From contig NZ_LZYB01000004.1 of NCBI RefSeq assembly GCF_001677335.1, forward strand, positions 1 through 64,000: a stretch of DNA of 64,000 nucleotides, written 5' to 3'. The position numbers and the translations under genes were made by a program. Positions 1-8,641 of the stretch are shown piece by piece; the first letter of the stretch is position 1, and each line of letters begins with the position of its first letter. The notes under the pieces were generated by a model that was given only the letters and a program-made list of their open reading frames with translations, was not told the DNA's origin and did not search any database. The DNA comes from Erythrobacter dokdonensis DSW-74 (GTDB lineage Bacteria > Pseudomonadota > Alphaproteobacteria > Sphingomonadales > Sphingomonadaceae).

Positions 1-787
1 CGATATGTGGCCCGGTATTGCACGCAACCTTCGGCGGCGGAGGCGGCGGAGGCGGCGGCGGAGGGGGCGGAGGGGGCGGCGGCGGAGGCGGCGGCGGCGG
101 AGGCGGCGGCGGCGCGGGCTCGCTTCCCCCGAGATTGAAGGTCAGCGTCGCAAGAACCGAATGGGACGTCCAGTCAGTCTCGTAGACGAAGTTGTCGACC
201 GCATTGTCCATGTCGTAATCGGTGACGTTGAAGTACCGGTACTTCAGGCCCAGATCGACACCGTTGCTGATCGGGAACCGCAGTCCGGCCAGGGCCTGCC
301 AGGCAAAACTGCCGCCATCCCCATCGAACAGCGTCACGCCGGCCTGCGGGACGACAGATGCGACTTCGTGATCGACCCAGGCGTAACCCGCGCCGCCACC
401 GACGAAGAACTGCACGCCGTCATCCGAACCGAAGTCGAGTAGACCGTTGACCATGAGGCTGAGGGCCGAAGCGTCGCCTTCCAGATCGGTCAGAGAGCCG
501 CCGGGCGTGTCGATCCGGTCGTTGCCAAGCGTGCGATAGGCCGCTTCGCCTTCCAGGCGGAAACCACCGAAATCGTAACCCACGACCCCGGCCGCTTCCC
601 AGCCCATGTCGGTGTCAAGCACACCAAAGGGACCGGTGGCAGGTGCCGTCTGGATGATATCGAAATCTTCCGCGAAGACCACGCCGCCATCGATTTCGAT
701 ATAGGCCTGATCGTCGCGCGCCAGAGCAGGTGCAGTACATGCGCCGGCAAGTACAGTGGCGCACAACAATCGCGTGTAAAGTCTCAT
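1..787 (-). CDS. OmpA-family outer membrane protein, C-terminus cut by window edge
   Basis: The reading frame opens at an ATG at 787 with a signal peptide (MRLYTRLLCATVLAG..., Ala-rich, ending near ALA) and continues in frame to base 1. The first ~220 residues alternate aromatic/hydrophobic and polar residues with many glycines (FFVGGGAGYAW, LGLKYRYF), as in an eight-stranded OmpA-type beta barrel. A run of 27 consecutive proline codons follows (112 down to 32), then VACNTGPHI. In related sphingomonad proteins that motif opens the peptidoglycan-binding OmpA/MotB domain, so the missing part is probably that domain. The likely role is structural tethering of the outer membrane to the wall. The family call is good; completeness cannot be judged because the gene runs off the window. 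Confidence 0.8.
   Translation of the reverse strand, partial: MRLYTRLLCATVLAGACTAPALARDDQAYIEIDGGVVFAEDFDIIQTAPATGPFGVLDTDMGWEAAGVVGYDFGGFRLEGEAAYRTLGNDRIDTPGGSLTDLEGDASALSLMVNGLLDFGSDDGVQFFVGGGAGYAWVDHEVASVVPQAGVTLFDGDGGSFAWQALAGLRFPISNGVDLGLKYRYFNVTDYDMDNAVDNFVYETDWTSHSVLATLTFNLGGSEPAPPPPPPPPPPPPPPPPPPPPPPPPPPPKVACNTGPHI
32..112 (-). repeat. Poly-proline codon tract (27 x CCN)
   Basis: Twenty-seven uninterrupted proline codons (mostly CCG, some CCT and CCC) lie inside the OmpA-like gene between the barrel and the predicted periplasmic domain. A tract this repetitive is prone to slippage and ribosome stalling. Confidence 0.9.
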
Positions 788-868
788 CACAATCTTCCCC
801 TTCAACCCCGTCCGAAAACCATGTTTGACGTTAGCCGGCATTCACCCGCAACAATTTGAAGGTATAGG

Positions 869-896
869 AAATTATGACAAGACTTCATATAGACAA
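869..896 (-). promoter_or_regulatory. Possible sigma70-type promoter of the OmpA-like gene
   Basis: On the minus strand TTGTCT (896-891) and TAATTT (874-869) are separated by 16 bp in the AT-richer leader of the OmpA-like gene. This is a weak match judged by eye. The remaining 788-976 shows no gene. Confidence 0.3.
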
Positions 897-976
897 ATGC
901 AGCCGCACAATTGACATTTTCTGCCAATCGGCCTCCTGCCCCTGAAGGCGAACCGCGCCTGCGCGGAATGCTCGCC

Positions 977-1747
977 CTAACCCATTGCCTCGAGCACATC
1001 TTCCAGCCGCGCCGGATCGCCCAGCGCGATTACTGTCCCGTCGGACCCGGCATCGAGCGGGTTGCCCTGCCAGTCGCTCATCATGCCCCCTGCGCCCTCC
1101 ACCACCGGCACCAGCGCGGCGTAGTCGTAGAGCTTCAATCCCGCCTCGATCACCACGTCGATATGGCCCGAAGCGACAAGGCCGTAATTGTAGCAATCCC
1201 CGCCGAACACGATCTTCTTTTCCGCGACCGTCTTGGCGACCGACATGAAGGCGTCGGCCTCTTCATTGGTGAACAGGTGCGGGCTGGTGGTGGCAAGCAC
1301 CGCGTCGGACAGCTCCTTCAGGGGGCGGGCCGTCGCGGGCTTGCCGTTGAACACCGTCGGCTGGCCGATCGCGCCGACCCAGCGTTCGCCCGCCACCGGC
1401 TGGTCGATGATGCCGAGCACCGGCCAGCCGTCCTGCAGCAGCGCGATCAGCGTGCCGAAGATCGGTCGCCCGGCGATGAAGCTGGTGGTGCCGTCGATCG
1501 GGTCGAGCACCCATTGGCGCCCCGCGCCCTCGTTGCGGGTGCCATATTCCTCGCCGATGATCCCGTCGGCGGGGAAGGCATTCTCGATCAGCTTGCGCAT
1601 CGCGGCCTCGGCGGCGCGGTCAGCCTCGGTGACGAAGCTCCGGTCGGACTTGCGTTCATGGCTCCATTCGCCCCGGAACAGCGGACGGATCGCGGCCCCG
1701 GCAGCATCGGCAAGGGCGAGGGCGAGGGCGAGGTCTTTGTCGGTCAT
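977..1747 (-). CDS. hisN: Histidinol-phosphatase, inositol monophosphatase fold
   Basis: A 256-residue protein of the Mg2+-dependent IMPase superfamily. It shows GEE (65-67), the metal-binding DPIDGT (82-87), GGDCYNYG (182-189) and the C-terminal metal aspartate in KLYDYAAL (D208). The GDCY..G and L..YD.AAL..V.EGAGG motifs fit the HisN branch better than inositol phosphatases. The reaction would be L-histidinol phosphate to L-histidinol plus phosphate in histidine synthesis. The start was set at the ATG at 1747, which overlaps the stop of the upstream gene by ATGA; the longer open frame is the upstream gene read out of frame. It is last in a coupled operon after prs, which supplies PRPP, the first substrate of the histidine pathway. 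Action on other sugar or inositol phosphates is possible. Confidence 0.85.
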   Translation of the reverse strand: MTDKDLALALALADAAGAAIRPLFRGEWSHERKSDRSFVTEADRAAEAAMRKLIENAFPADGIIGEEYGTRNEGAGRQWVLDPIDGTTSFIAGRPIFGTLIALLQDGWPVLGIIDQPVAGERWVGAIGQPTVFNGKPATARPLKELSDAVLATTSPHLFTNEEADAFMSVAKTVAEKKIVFGGDCYNYGLVASGHIDVVIEAGLKLYDYAALVPVVEGAGGMMSDWQGNPLDAGSDGTVIALGDPARLEDVLEAMG

Positions 1748-2091
1748 CGAGCGTTCCAATAGTCGAAGGCTTCGGCCTGTCGAGCCTGAGTGTAGCGCCG
1801 CGCCTCCGGCCCTTCCCATTCGAGCGGCAAGTCGTCGTAGATTGCGGTGCGGCTGACAAACCAGCCCTGTCCCGGCAATCCGTCCGACTGGCGCACGACC
1901 AGCACCGCAAGCCCGGGTTCGCCGCAGGCCCGTCCGTCCTCGTCGATCCGGTCGAGCACCTTGCACAACTGCCGCATCAGGGGCCGCGTGAAGGTGTGGC
2001 CCAGCAGGCCGAGCAGTCCGCCATAGGTGAAGGTCGTGCGCTGCCGGGCGGCGCTTGCAAGAATGTCCCGAACCTCGCCGGGGTCGAACAT
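1744..2091 (-). CDS. Small conserved protein of unknown function between prs and hisN
   Basis: A 115-residue cytoplasmic protein without signal peptide or membrane segment. The N-terminal half (VRDILASAARQRTTFTYGGL) reads as a short helical DNA-binding-like fold, reminiscent of the winged helix of alkyltransferase-like proteins, but I cannot assign a family. The C-terminal half has VLVVRQSDGLPGQGWF and a Trp/Tyr-rich tail. Its ATG shares a base with the prs stop (TGATG) and its own stop overlaps the hisN start (ATGA), so translation is likely coupled across all three genes. Function unknown; position suggests a role in PRPP or histidine metabolism. Confidence 0.75.
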   Translation of the reverse strand: MFDPGEVRDILASAARQRTTFTYGGLLGLLGHTFTRPLMRQLCKVLDRIDEDGRACGEPGLAVLVVRQSDGLPGQGWFVSRTAIYDDLPLEWEGPEARRYTQARQAEAFDYWNAR

Positions 2092-3026
2092 CAATCGAAC
2101 AGCGAGCTGACCGAGCTTTCGTCCGCGATCCGGCGGATCGCCTCGCCCACTAGCGGGGCGATGGTGAGCACGCGGATACGGCTCGACTGTTCGGCGGCTT
2201 CGGTGGGACGGATCGAATCCGTGATCACCAGTTCCTTGAGACTCGACCCGTCGATACGCGCCACCGCGCCGCCCGACAGCACCCCGTGGGTGATATAGGC
2301 GGCGACCGACTTGGCCCCGTTGGCCAGCAGCGCCTCGGCGGCGTTGCACAGCGTGCCGCCCGAATCCACGATGTCGTCGATCAGGATGCAGTGCCGGCCC
2401 GAAACGTCGCCGATGATGTTCATCACTTCCGATTCGCCCGGACGGTCACGCCGCTTGTCGACAATCGCGAGGGGGGCGTTGTCGAGCCGCTTGGCCAGCG
2501 CACGGGCGCGCACCACGCCGCCCACGTCGGGGGAGACAACCATCAGATCCTGGTCGCCATAGCGGGCCTGGATGTCGGCGGCCATGACCGGCGCGGCGTA
2601 AAGATTATCGGTCGGGATGTCGAAGAAACCCTGGATCTGCCCGGCGTGGAGGTCCACCGCCAGCATCCGGTCGGCCCCCGCCTCGGTGATGAGGTTGGCG
2701 ACCAGCTTGGCCGAGATCGGCGTGCGTGGCCCCGGCTTGCGGTCCTGTCGGGCATAGCCGAAATAGGGCACCACCGCGGTGATTCGCTTGGCCGAGGCGC
2801 GGCGCAGCGCGTCGATGCAAATCAGCAGTTCCATAAGGTTGTCGTTGGCCGGAAAGCTGGTCGGCTGGACGACGAACACGTCTTCGCCGCGCACGTTCTC
2901 GTGTATTTCGACGAACACTTCCTCGTCCGCGAAGCGCCGCACGCTGGCATCGGTCAGCGGCATTTCGAGATAGGCCGCAATGGCCCGGGCGAGCGGCAGG
3001 TTCGAATTGCCGGACATGATCTTCAT
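2091..3026 (-). CDS. prs: Ribose-phosphate pyrophosphokinase
   Basis: A 311-residue PRPP synthetase making 5-phosphoribosyl 1-diphosphate from ribose 5-phosphate and ATP, the precursor for purines, pyrimidines, histidine, tryptophan and NAD. Visible signatures are the ATP-binding loop YARQDRK (91-97), DLHAGQIQG (125-133) with the metal-binding His, VSPDVGG (165-171) and the PRPP loop DDIVDSGGT (217-225). Length is typical of class I enzymes. The ATG at 3026 was chosen because [13 protein letters not shown] is the usual N-terminus. It heads the operon prs-unknown-hisN and is divergent from the porin gene at 3265. Confidence 0.96.
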   Translation of the reverse strand: MKIMSGNSNLPLARAIAAYLEMPLTDASVRRFADEEVFVEIHENVRGEDVFVVQPTSFPANDNLMELLICIDALRRASAKRITAVVPYFGYARQDRKPGPRTPISAKLVANLITEAGADRMLAVDLHAGQIQGFFDIPTDNLYAAPVMAADIQARYGDQDLMVVSPDVGGVVRARALAKRLDNAPLAIVDKRRDRPGESEVMNIIGDVSGRHCILIDDIVDSGGTLCNAAEALLANGAKSVAAYITHGVLSGGAVARIDGSSLKELVITDSIRPTEAAEQSSRIRVLTIAPLVGEAIRRIADESSVSSLFD

Positions 3027-3182
3027 GGCGCGCGAATCCCCGGAAGGCAGGTGGTATGGCCCGCCTAGCGACACGTCACCAAATTGCAACGCGAAGCGGC
3101 GCGGTTGTCGTCAGGCGGGACATGATCAGCCGACCTGAGCAAGGCGGAAGGGCGCGACGAATGTCGGAAGAGTTTGTCGCAT

Positions 3183-3200
3183 ATGTCACATACCTGACAT
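3183..3200 (+). promoter_or_regulatory. Candidate Pho box upstream of the phosphate porin
   Basis: ATGTCAC (3183-3189), ATAC, CTGACAT (3194-3200): two 7-bp half-sites with an 11-bp period, matching the CTGTCAT half-site of PhoB boxes at 5 and 6 of 7 positions. It sits 65 bp before the porin start. PhoB control is inferred. Confidence 0.55.
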
Positions 3201-3264
3201 GAAATGAACATAGACGCGCGCCGGCGGCTCAGCCCGGGCCACCTGACCAGACAGGCGAGTTTTC

Positions 3265-4770
3265 ATGTTCCGCATTGCCGATGGGTTGTCCATCGCCCCC
3301 TTGGCCGCCATCCTTCTGGCCGGCACCAGTGCTCCAGCGCTGGCCCAGAGCGCGCAGGATCCTGCCGCGACGTCCGAGGCCGATCAGGCCCGCACCATCG
3401 CCGACCTCCAGCGGCAGATCGACGAACTCAAGGCAATGGTCGCCGCCCTGCAGGCCGCGCAGACCGCGCAGGCTTCCGCTCCTCCGGCTGCAGTTCCGGC
3501 GCCGGTCGCTGCCACCGCGCCCGCCATGGCACAGGCCGCGCCACCCCAACCTGTGGCGGAAGCCCGCCCGAATTCCGGGGAGCCGTCCGTGCCGCAGGTT
3601 GCCGTCGCCGCACCGCCCAAGGGCAAGCAATGGTACGAAAAGCTGCGCCTGCGCGGCTACACCCAGATGCGGCTCAACGAGATCGTATCGGGCGATGCCA
3701 CCGCGCCAGCAGGCGTATCGCGCCTGCGCACCATCGGTGACAGCGGCGTTCGGGCCGACAACAATTTCAGCTTCCGCCGGATCCGCCTGATCCTGCAGGG
3801 CGACGTCAACGACTACGTCTCGCTCTATTTCCAGCCCGATTTCGCCGCAGCGGTTTCGAACCAGTCGGTCGGCGAGCGGCGCGAGGGCACGGTCTCCTTG
3901 CGCGACATGTATGCCGATGTTTTCCCGACGGGCGACAAGTCCTTCCGCATCCGCCTCGGCCAGTCGAAGGTGCCGTTCGGATGGGAAAACCTGCAGTCTT
4001 CCTCCAACCGTCTCGCGCTTGACCGGACCGACGGGATCAACAGCGCGTTGCCGGGCGAGCGCGACATCGGCATCGTCGCCTATTACACGCCCGACCAGGT
4101 GCAGGAGATCTGGGATCGCCTTGCGGCCGACGGACAGAAGCTTTTCGGCAATTACGGCGCCTTCGGTGTCGGGGTGTTCAACGGCCAGGGCATCAACCGG
4201 ACCGAGACCAACAACAGCACGATGCAGGTGGCGATGGCGACCTGGCCTTTCGCGCTCGACGGTATCGGGCTTGACGGGCAGGTGTTCGAACTCGGCGGCG
4301 CGATCCTGCGCAACCGCGTCAGCCCGGAAGTGCGCACCGGCGGAGTGAGCCCGGTCGCCTTCAAGGACAACCGCGTGGGGCTGCACGCCATCCTCTACCC
4401 GCAGCCCTTCGGCCTTCAGGGCGAATGGAACTGGGGCACCGGCCCCGAATTCGATCCTGTCACGGGCCGGATCGAGGAGCGACCGCTGCGCGGCGGTTAT
4501 GTCCAGGCGATGATGAAGATCGACGAATCTCCGGTCGGCCGGATCTATCCCTTCGCGCGCTGGCAATATTACCGCGGCGGTTTCAAGGGCGCGGTCAACG
4601 CGCCGCGGCTGGAGACCGAGGAACTGGAAATCGGGCTCGAAGTGCTGCTGAACTCGGCACTCGAACTGACTGCCACCTATGGCTGGGCCTCGCGCAAGGA
4701 AGCGGACGAGCGCCGCTTCGGCCGGGCCGAGGGCGAATTGCTCAGGTTACAGGCCCAGTGGAACTACTGA
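3265..4770 (+). CDS. Phosphate-selective porin, OprP/OprO family
   Basis: A 501-residue outer membrane protein with a signal peptide (MFRIADGLSIAPLAAILLAG..., cleaved near ALAQ), a short coiled coil (about 42-66, IADLQRQIDELKAMVAAL) of the kind that trimerises such porins, an Ala/Pro linker, then a long beta barrel (from about residue 125) ending in the aromatic terminal strand LRLQAQWNY. FSFRRIRLILQGDVNDYVSLYFQPDF is typical of the OprO/P family. It should admit phosphate or polyphosphate under limitation. A Pho-box-like site lies upstream and phoU converges on it from downstream, both supporting phosphate control. Ligand specificity cannot be read here. Confidence 0.85.
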   Translation: MFRIADGLSIAPLAAILLAGTSAPALAQSAQDPAATSEADQARTIADLQRQIDELKAMVAALQAAQTAQASAPPAAVPAPVAATAPAMAQAAPPQPVAEARPNSGEPSVPQVAVAAPPKGKQWYEKLRLRGYTQMRLNEIVSGDATAPAGVSRLRTIGDSGVRADNNFSFRRIRLILQGDVNDYVSLYFQPDFAAAVSNQSVGERREGTVSLRDMYADVFPTGDKSFRIRLGQSKVPFGWENLQSSSNRLALDRTDGINSALPGERDIGIVAYYTPDQVQEIWDRLAADGQKLFGNYGAFGVGVFNGQGINRTETNNSTMQVAMATWPFALDGIGLDGQVFELGGAILRNRVSPEVRTGGVSPVAFKDNRVGLHAILYPQPFGLQGEWNWGTGPEFDPVTGRIEERPLRGGYVQAMMKIDESPVGRIYPFARWQYYRGGFKGAVNAPRLETEELEIGLEVLLNSALELTATYGWASRKEADERRFGRAEGELLRLQAQWNY

Positions 4771-4798
4771 ACCGCCAGACCATCGTGCGCCTGCGGGC

Positions 4799-5464
4799 CT
4801 ATTGCCCGGTCAACATGTAGGATACGTCACCGGCGATATTGCTGGCATAGTCGCCGACCCGTTCGAGCTGCTTGCCCATCAGGATCAGCTGGATCGCATC
4901 GCCGCTGGCAAGGCTGCCGTCGTCGATCCCCGCGCTGCAGGACTCGATCAGCCGCGCGTTCATGGCGTTCAGTCCGGCATCGTCGGCAATCACCTCCAGC
5001 GCGAGCGCGTGGGAGGCGGCATTGAAGCTCTCGATCGCCTTGGCCAGCATCGCGCTGGCATAACGCTCCATCGCGCGGACCTGCGCAAAGCGCGGGCCGA
5101 GCGCAGCCCGGTCAACGGTGTCGAGCCGCCGCGCGATGCGCTTGGCCTGGTCGCCCGTACGTTCGAGCATCTTGCCGACCCGGATCGCGGCGATGAGATA
5201 GCGCAGGTCCTCGGCCATCGGCGCGCGCGACATGATGGTCATAAGCGCCAGCTGTTCGAGTTGCCTCTCTAGCTCGTCGATCGCCTTGTCGTCGGCAACG
5301 ATCTGCATCGCGGCGACCACATCGGCATTCTGCAACGCATCGAGGCCGCCAGCCAGCAGCGCGCGCGCCATGTCGGTCATGCGATTGATGATCGCACTGA
5401 CCTGCGAGAGCTGCTGGTTGTACGAGGAAACCGTGTGTGGCCGGTCGATTACAGGGTGCGCCAT
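4799..5464 (-). CDS. phoU: Phosphate-signalling complex protein PhoU
   Basis: A 221-residue all-helical protein with two PhoU repeats; the metal-binding signatures are in ERTGDQAKRIA and ERVGDYASNIAGDVSYM. PhoU links the Pst transporter to the PhoR-PhoB system and restrains the Pho response when phosphate is plentiful. The start at 5464 keeps the usual HTVSSYNQQLSQV N-terminus. No pst genes or phoB/phoR lie alongside, so phoU appears to stand alone here. Two tandem Pho-box-like elements lie 10-46 bp before the start codon, an unusually close position. Its 3' end faces the porin gene. Confidence 0.93.
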   Translation of the reverse strand: MAHPVIDRPHTVSSYNQQLSQVSAIINRMTDMARALLAGGLDALQNADVVAAMQIVADDKAIDELERQLEQLALMTIMSRAPMAEDLRYLIAAIRVGKMLERTGDQAKRIARRLDTVDRAALGPRFAQVRAMERYASAMLAKAIESFNAASHALALEVIADDAGLNAMNARLIESCSAGIDDGSLASGDAIQLILMGKQLERVGDYASNIAGDVSYMLTGQ

Positions 5465-5473
5465 GCGCTGAAC

Positions 5474-5510
5474 ATGACACTTTTGTTACAAAGTGCAAGT
5501 TTTGTTACAC
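5474..5510 (-). promoter_or_regulatory. Tandem Pho-box-like elements upstream of phoU
   Basis: Read on the minus strand, GTGTAAC-AAAA-CTTGCAC (5510-5493) is followed by TTGTAAC-AAAA-GTGTCAT (5491-5474). Each is a pair of 7-mers with an 11-bp period, as in PhoB boxes, and the two elements repeat TGTAACAAAA with a 19-bp period. The second is the better match. Confidence 0.5.
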
Positions 5511-5520
5511 CGGCTCGAAG

Positions 5521-6537
5521 TCACCCGATGCGGTGTTCGCCCCTGATCCACCTGACCGTGCCGCTGGACGCGCGCATCACCACGCTCTCGGTGGTCATGT
5601 AGACTTCGCCGGTCGGCTTGCGACGCCGCTTGACCCCGTCGAGCAGCGAGCCGCTGGTCACGCCGGTTGCAGCGAAGATGCAATCGCCCTTGGCGAGATC
5701 CTCGAGCTTGTAGATGCGATCCAGATCGGTGATGCCCCACTTGCGCGCGCGGGCTTTCTCGTCATCGTTGCGGAACACCAGCCGCCCGTTGAATTGTCCG
5801 CCGACGCAGCGCAGCGCCGCCGCCGCCAGCACGCCCTCGGGCGCGCCGCCCTGCCCCATATACAGGTCGACCGTGGTATCCTCGTCAGTCACCGCGATCA
5901 CTCCGGCAACGTCGCCGTCGCCGATCAGCACCACCCCGCAGCCCAGCGAACGCAGCTCGGCGATCAATTCGGCGTGACGCGGACGGTCGAGCACGCAGAC
6001 ATTGATCTGCGATGGATCGACGCCCTTGGCCGCAGCCACGGCCTTCACATTATCGGTCGGCGACTTGGCAAGGTCGATGATGCCTTCGGGATAGCCCGGC
6101 CCGACCGCGATCTTGTCCATATAGGTATCGGGCGCGTTGAGCAGGCAGCCTTCCTCCGCCGCCGCCAGCACGGCAAGTGCATTGGGGCCCGCCTTCGCGG
6201 TGATGGTGGTGCCTTCGAGGGGGTCGAGGGCGATGTCGATCTTCGGGCCCTTCCCCATGCCGACCTTCTCGCCGATATAGAGCATCGGCGCCTCGTCGCG
6301 CTCGCCCTCGCCGATCACCACGGTGCCGTCGATGTAGAGATTGTCGAAGGCGCGGCGCATGGCTTCCACTGCCGCCGCGTCTGCCGCCTTTTCATCTCCG
6401 CGCCCGATCAGCTTGGCCGCCGCAATCGCTGCCGCCTCGGTCACGCGCACCATCTCCAGCACCAGCACGCGCTGGATGGCGTTTTCGCTGCCGGCTTGCT
6501 TGCCTGCAAGGAGGTCGGTATCGGTTGCAGAGTTCAT
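5521..6537 (-). CDS. glpX: Class II fructose-1,6-bisphosphatase
   Basis: A 338-residue GlpX-type FBPase hydrolysing fructose 1,6-bisphosphate to fructose 6-phosphate in gluconeogenesis. It carries GEGERDEAP (76-84) and DPLEGT (105-110), the metal and substrate motifs of this lithium-sensitive phosphatase family, followed by the family blocks TGVTSGSLLDGV and TTESVVMRASSGTVRWI. The ATG at 6537 was preferred to a TTG six bases upstream. It is divergent from the secreted-protein gene at 6603; 6538-6602 must hold both promoters. Confidence 0.95.
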   Translation of the reverse strand: MNSATDTDLLAGKQAGSENAIQRVLVLEMVRVTEAAAIAAAKLIGRGDEKAADAAAVEAMRRAFDNLYIDGTVVIGEGERDEAPMLYIGEKVGMGKGPKIDIALDPLEGTTITAKAGPNALAVLAAAEEGCLLNAPDTYMDKIAVGPGYPEGIIDLAKSPTDNVKAVAAAKGVDPSQINVCVLDRPRHAELIAELRSLGCGVVLIGDGDVAGVIAVTDEDTTVDLYMGQGGAPEGVLAAAALRCVGGQFNGRLVFRNDDEKARARKWGITDLDRIYKLEDLAKGDCIFAATGVTSGSLLDGVKRRRKPTGEVYMTTESVVMRASSGTVRWIRGEHRIG

Positions 6538-6602
6538 GCGCAATTCAGCCCCTTATCGCTCTGGTGGTGACCAGACGTTCATTCGCCCCGGCGCTTAAGC
6601 TG

Positions 6603-7244
6603 ATGGAGACGGGTTTGTCGAGCAATGCCACACCCGTCGTGCCGGGTTTTCGCCGCCTTGTGACGTTTCCGGCCCTGTCGGCCTTTGCGCTGTTTGCCGG
6701 ATCGGCTGTGGCCGCTCAGGATGACAAGGTCGCGACAGAGCCGCCCGCCGAACCTGCCCAGGAGGAGGCGCCGCGCCCGCGGATCAATGTGCTGGTCACG
6801 GTGCCGCGGGGCGAGGTCAACCAGGCGCAGGCGCAGGAATGTGTCGATCGCGCGGACGCGGGTACGATCAGCGGGGAAATCGTGGTGTGCCGCGAAATCG
6901 GCGTGGACAATTCGGCCCTGACCGGCGACCGCGCGACGTCGCAGAAACGTTACGCGCAGGAGACCGCCTTTAAGGGCGCGCCGCCGCCGCCCGACATGTT
7001 CGGCATTCCCGACAATGGCAAGGGAATCGGTATCGGCGGGGTGCCGCCCCCGGCGGTCTTCATCGACGTCGAGGCATTGCCCCAGGCGCCCGCCGGTTCC
7101 GATGCCGACCGCATCGCGCGCGGCCTGCCGCCGCTGAACCAGAACGCCGAGCTTTCCGAGGAAGAGGAAAAGGCCCGCCGCGAGGCCTTGGGCATCAAGA
7201 CGACCCTGCCGCCACGGCCCGCGACGAAAAAGAAGAAGAATTAA
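6603..7244 (+). CDS. Secreted protein of unknown function
   Basis: A 213-residue exported protein: signal peptide to about residue 38 (FPALSAFALFAGSAVAAQ), then an acidic Pro-rich stretch, a central block with two cysteines (ECVDRADAG..GEIVVCREIG) that could pair, Gly/Pro-rich segments and a highly basic tail (PPRPATKKKKN). Proteins of this kind recur in sphingomonads, but I know of no function. The start was set at 6603 because it gives a proper signal peptide; the longer frame runs into the glpX leader. Its stop overlaps the hom stop tail to tail by 4 bp. Confidence 0.7.
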   Translation: METGLSSNATPVVPGFRRLVTFPALSAFALFAGSAVAAQDDKVATEPPAEPAQEEAPRPRINVLVTVPRGEVNQAQAQECVDRADAGTISGEIVVCREIGVDNSALTGDRATSQKRYAQETAFKGAPPPPDMFGIPDNGKGIGIGGVPPPAVFIDVEALPQAPAGSDADRIARGLPPLNQNAELSEEEEKARREALGIKTTLPPRPATKKKKN

Positions 7245-8557
7245 AGCGGCAGGATGGGCAGCACTAGCGGATCGCCCGCGAGGCTGTCGGATCCTTCGAG
7301 CAGTGCGAGCGCGCGCGCGACGTTAGCCTCTGGCCCCTCGTGGGTGACCATTGCCACCATCACCTCGCCGCCCTCGGCGCTGCGGCCCTGCTGGATCAGG
7401 CTCTCGATCGAAACGCCCCCGTCGCGCATCGCCGCGGTGATTTCGGCCAGCACGCCCGGGCGGTCCTTGACCATGAAGCGGATGTAGCTGCGCTCGGTCC
7501 GCTCGCCCGGCTCGGCGGGCGGGATTGCGGCAAGGTTCGCGACCGGAATCGAGAAAGGTGCACCCACCTCGTCGCGGGCGATATCGATGAGGTCGGCAGC
7601 GACCGCGCTGGCGGTCGGCCCGTCGCCGGCACCCGCACCCTGGAACAGCAGGCGGCCCGAAAAGTTGCCCTCGGCCACAACCGCATTGGTCGGCCCGTCC
7701 ACCGCACTCAAGGGATGGCCCCTGGCGACAAGGCAAGGGCGCACCCGCTGGAGCAGGCGCGCGCCCTGCGGCGTCTCCTCGACATCGGCCTCGCCGACCA
7801 GGCGGATCACGAAGCCCAGCGCATCGGCCTGGGCGATGTCGGCAGCGCGCACCCGGGTGATGCCCGCGATGCGCACACCCGCAAAATCGACCCGCGTGCC
7901 AAAGCCGATGGCGGCGAGGATGGCGAGCTTGTGCGCTGCGTCCACGCCCTCGATGTCGAAGGCGGGATCCGCCTCGGCAAAGCCGCGCGCTTGCGCCTCG
8001 GCCAGCACCGCGGCGAAATCGGCACCGGTCCGCTCCATGGTGGAGAGGATGTAATTGCAGGTGCCGTTCAGAATGCCGTAGACCTTGGTGAGCGCATTGG
8101 CGCTGGTGCCCTCGCGCAGGCCCTTGATGACAGGGATGCCGCCGGCCACCGCAGCCTCGAATTTCAGGGGCGCATTGCTTGCCTCGGCCAGCCCGGCCAG
8201 TTCCAGCCCGTGATGGGCGATCATCGCCTTGTTGGCGGTGACCAGTCCCTTGCCCGCCGCCAGCGCCGCACGCGAGCACGCCAGCGCCGGGCCGTCGGAG
8301 CCGCCGACCAGCTCCACCACAACGTCCACGTCATCGCGCCGGGCGAGCGCGGTCATGTCGTCTTCCCAAGCGAAGGGAGCGATATCGACACCGCGATCCT
8401 TGCCGCGGTCGCGCGCGCTGACCGCCACCACCTCGATCCGCCGCCCGGCCCGCGCGGCGATGATGCCGGCATTGGTCGCGAGCAGCCGGATGACGCCCAC
8501 ACCGACGGTGCCGAGGCCGGCGATCGCGATACGCAAGGGAGCAGAAGGAGTGGTCAA
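7241..8557 (-). CDS. hom: Homoserine dehydrogenase
   Basis: A 438-residue enzyme reducing aspartate 4-semialdehyde to homoserine for threonine and methionine synthesis. The N-terminal Rossmann motif is GLGTVGVG (14-21); the catalytic domain includes VTANKAMIAHHG, ILNGTCNYILSTM and the FAEADPAFDIEGVDAAHK block; the last ~80 residues (YIRFMVKDRPGVLAEITAAM) form an ACT domain, usually an allosteric amino-acid-binding module. The start appears to be TTG at 8557, six bases behind a strong GGAGG ribosome site; no in-frame ATG fits. It converges with the secreted-protein gene with overlapping stops. Confidence 0.95.
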   Translation of the reverse strand: MTTPSAPLRIAIAGLGTVGVGVIRLLATNAGIIAARAGRRIEVVAVSARDRGKDRGVDIAPFAWEDDMTALARRDDVDVVVELVGGSDGPALACSRAALAAGKGLVTANKAMIAHHGLELAGLAEASNAPLKFEAAVAGGIPVIKGLREGTSANALTKVYGILNGTCNYILSTMERTGADFAAVLAEAQARGFAEADPAFDIEGVDAAHKLAILAAIGFGTRVDFAGVRIAGITRVRAADIAQADALGFVIRLVGEADVEETPQGARLLQRVRPCLVARGHPLSAVDGPTNAVVAEGNFSGRLLFQGAGAGDGPTASAVAADLIDIARDEVGAPFSIPVANLAAIPPAEPGERTERSYIRFMVKDRPGVLAEITAAMRDGGVSIESLIQQGRSAEGGEVMVAMVTHEGPEANVARALALLEGSDSLAGDPLVLPILPL

Positions 8558-8641
8558 GCGCGCCTCCGGAAAGTTCTAGGGAGCATGGCGCTTAGCCCCG
8601 GTCCGCGCGGGGTCAAGCCCGCCCGTGGGTCGGCAGCGCGT

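Noticed and set aside
32-112. GGC-rich repeat considered as a CRISPR or intergenic repeat
   Set aside because: It is in frame as a poly-proline tract inside the OmpA-like gene; no spacer structure.
8558-8641. Riboswitch or attenuator ahead of hom
   Set aside because: Only 84 bp separate hom from the neighbouring gene and no paired leader structure was visible beyond the ribosome site.
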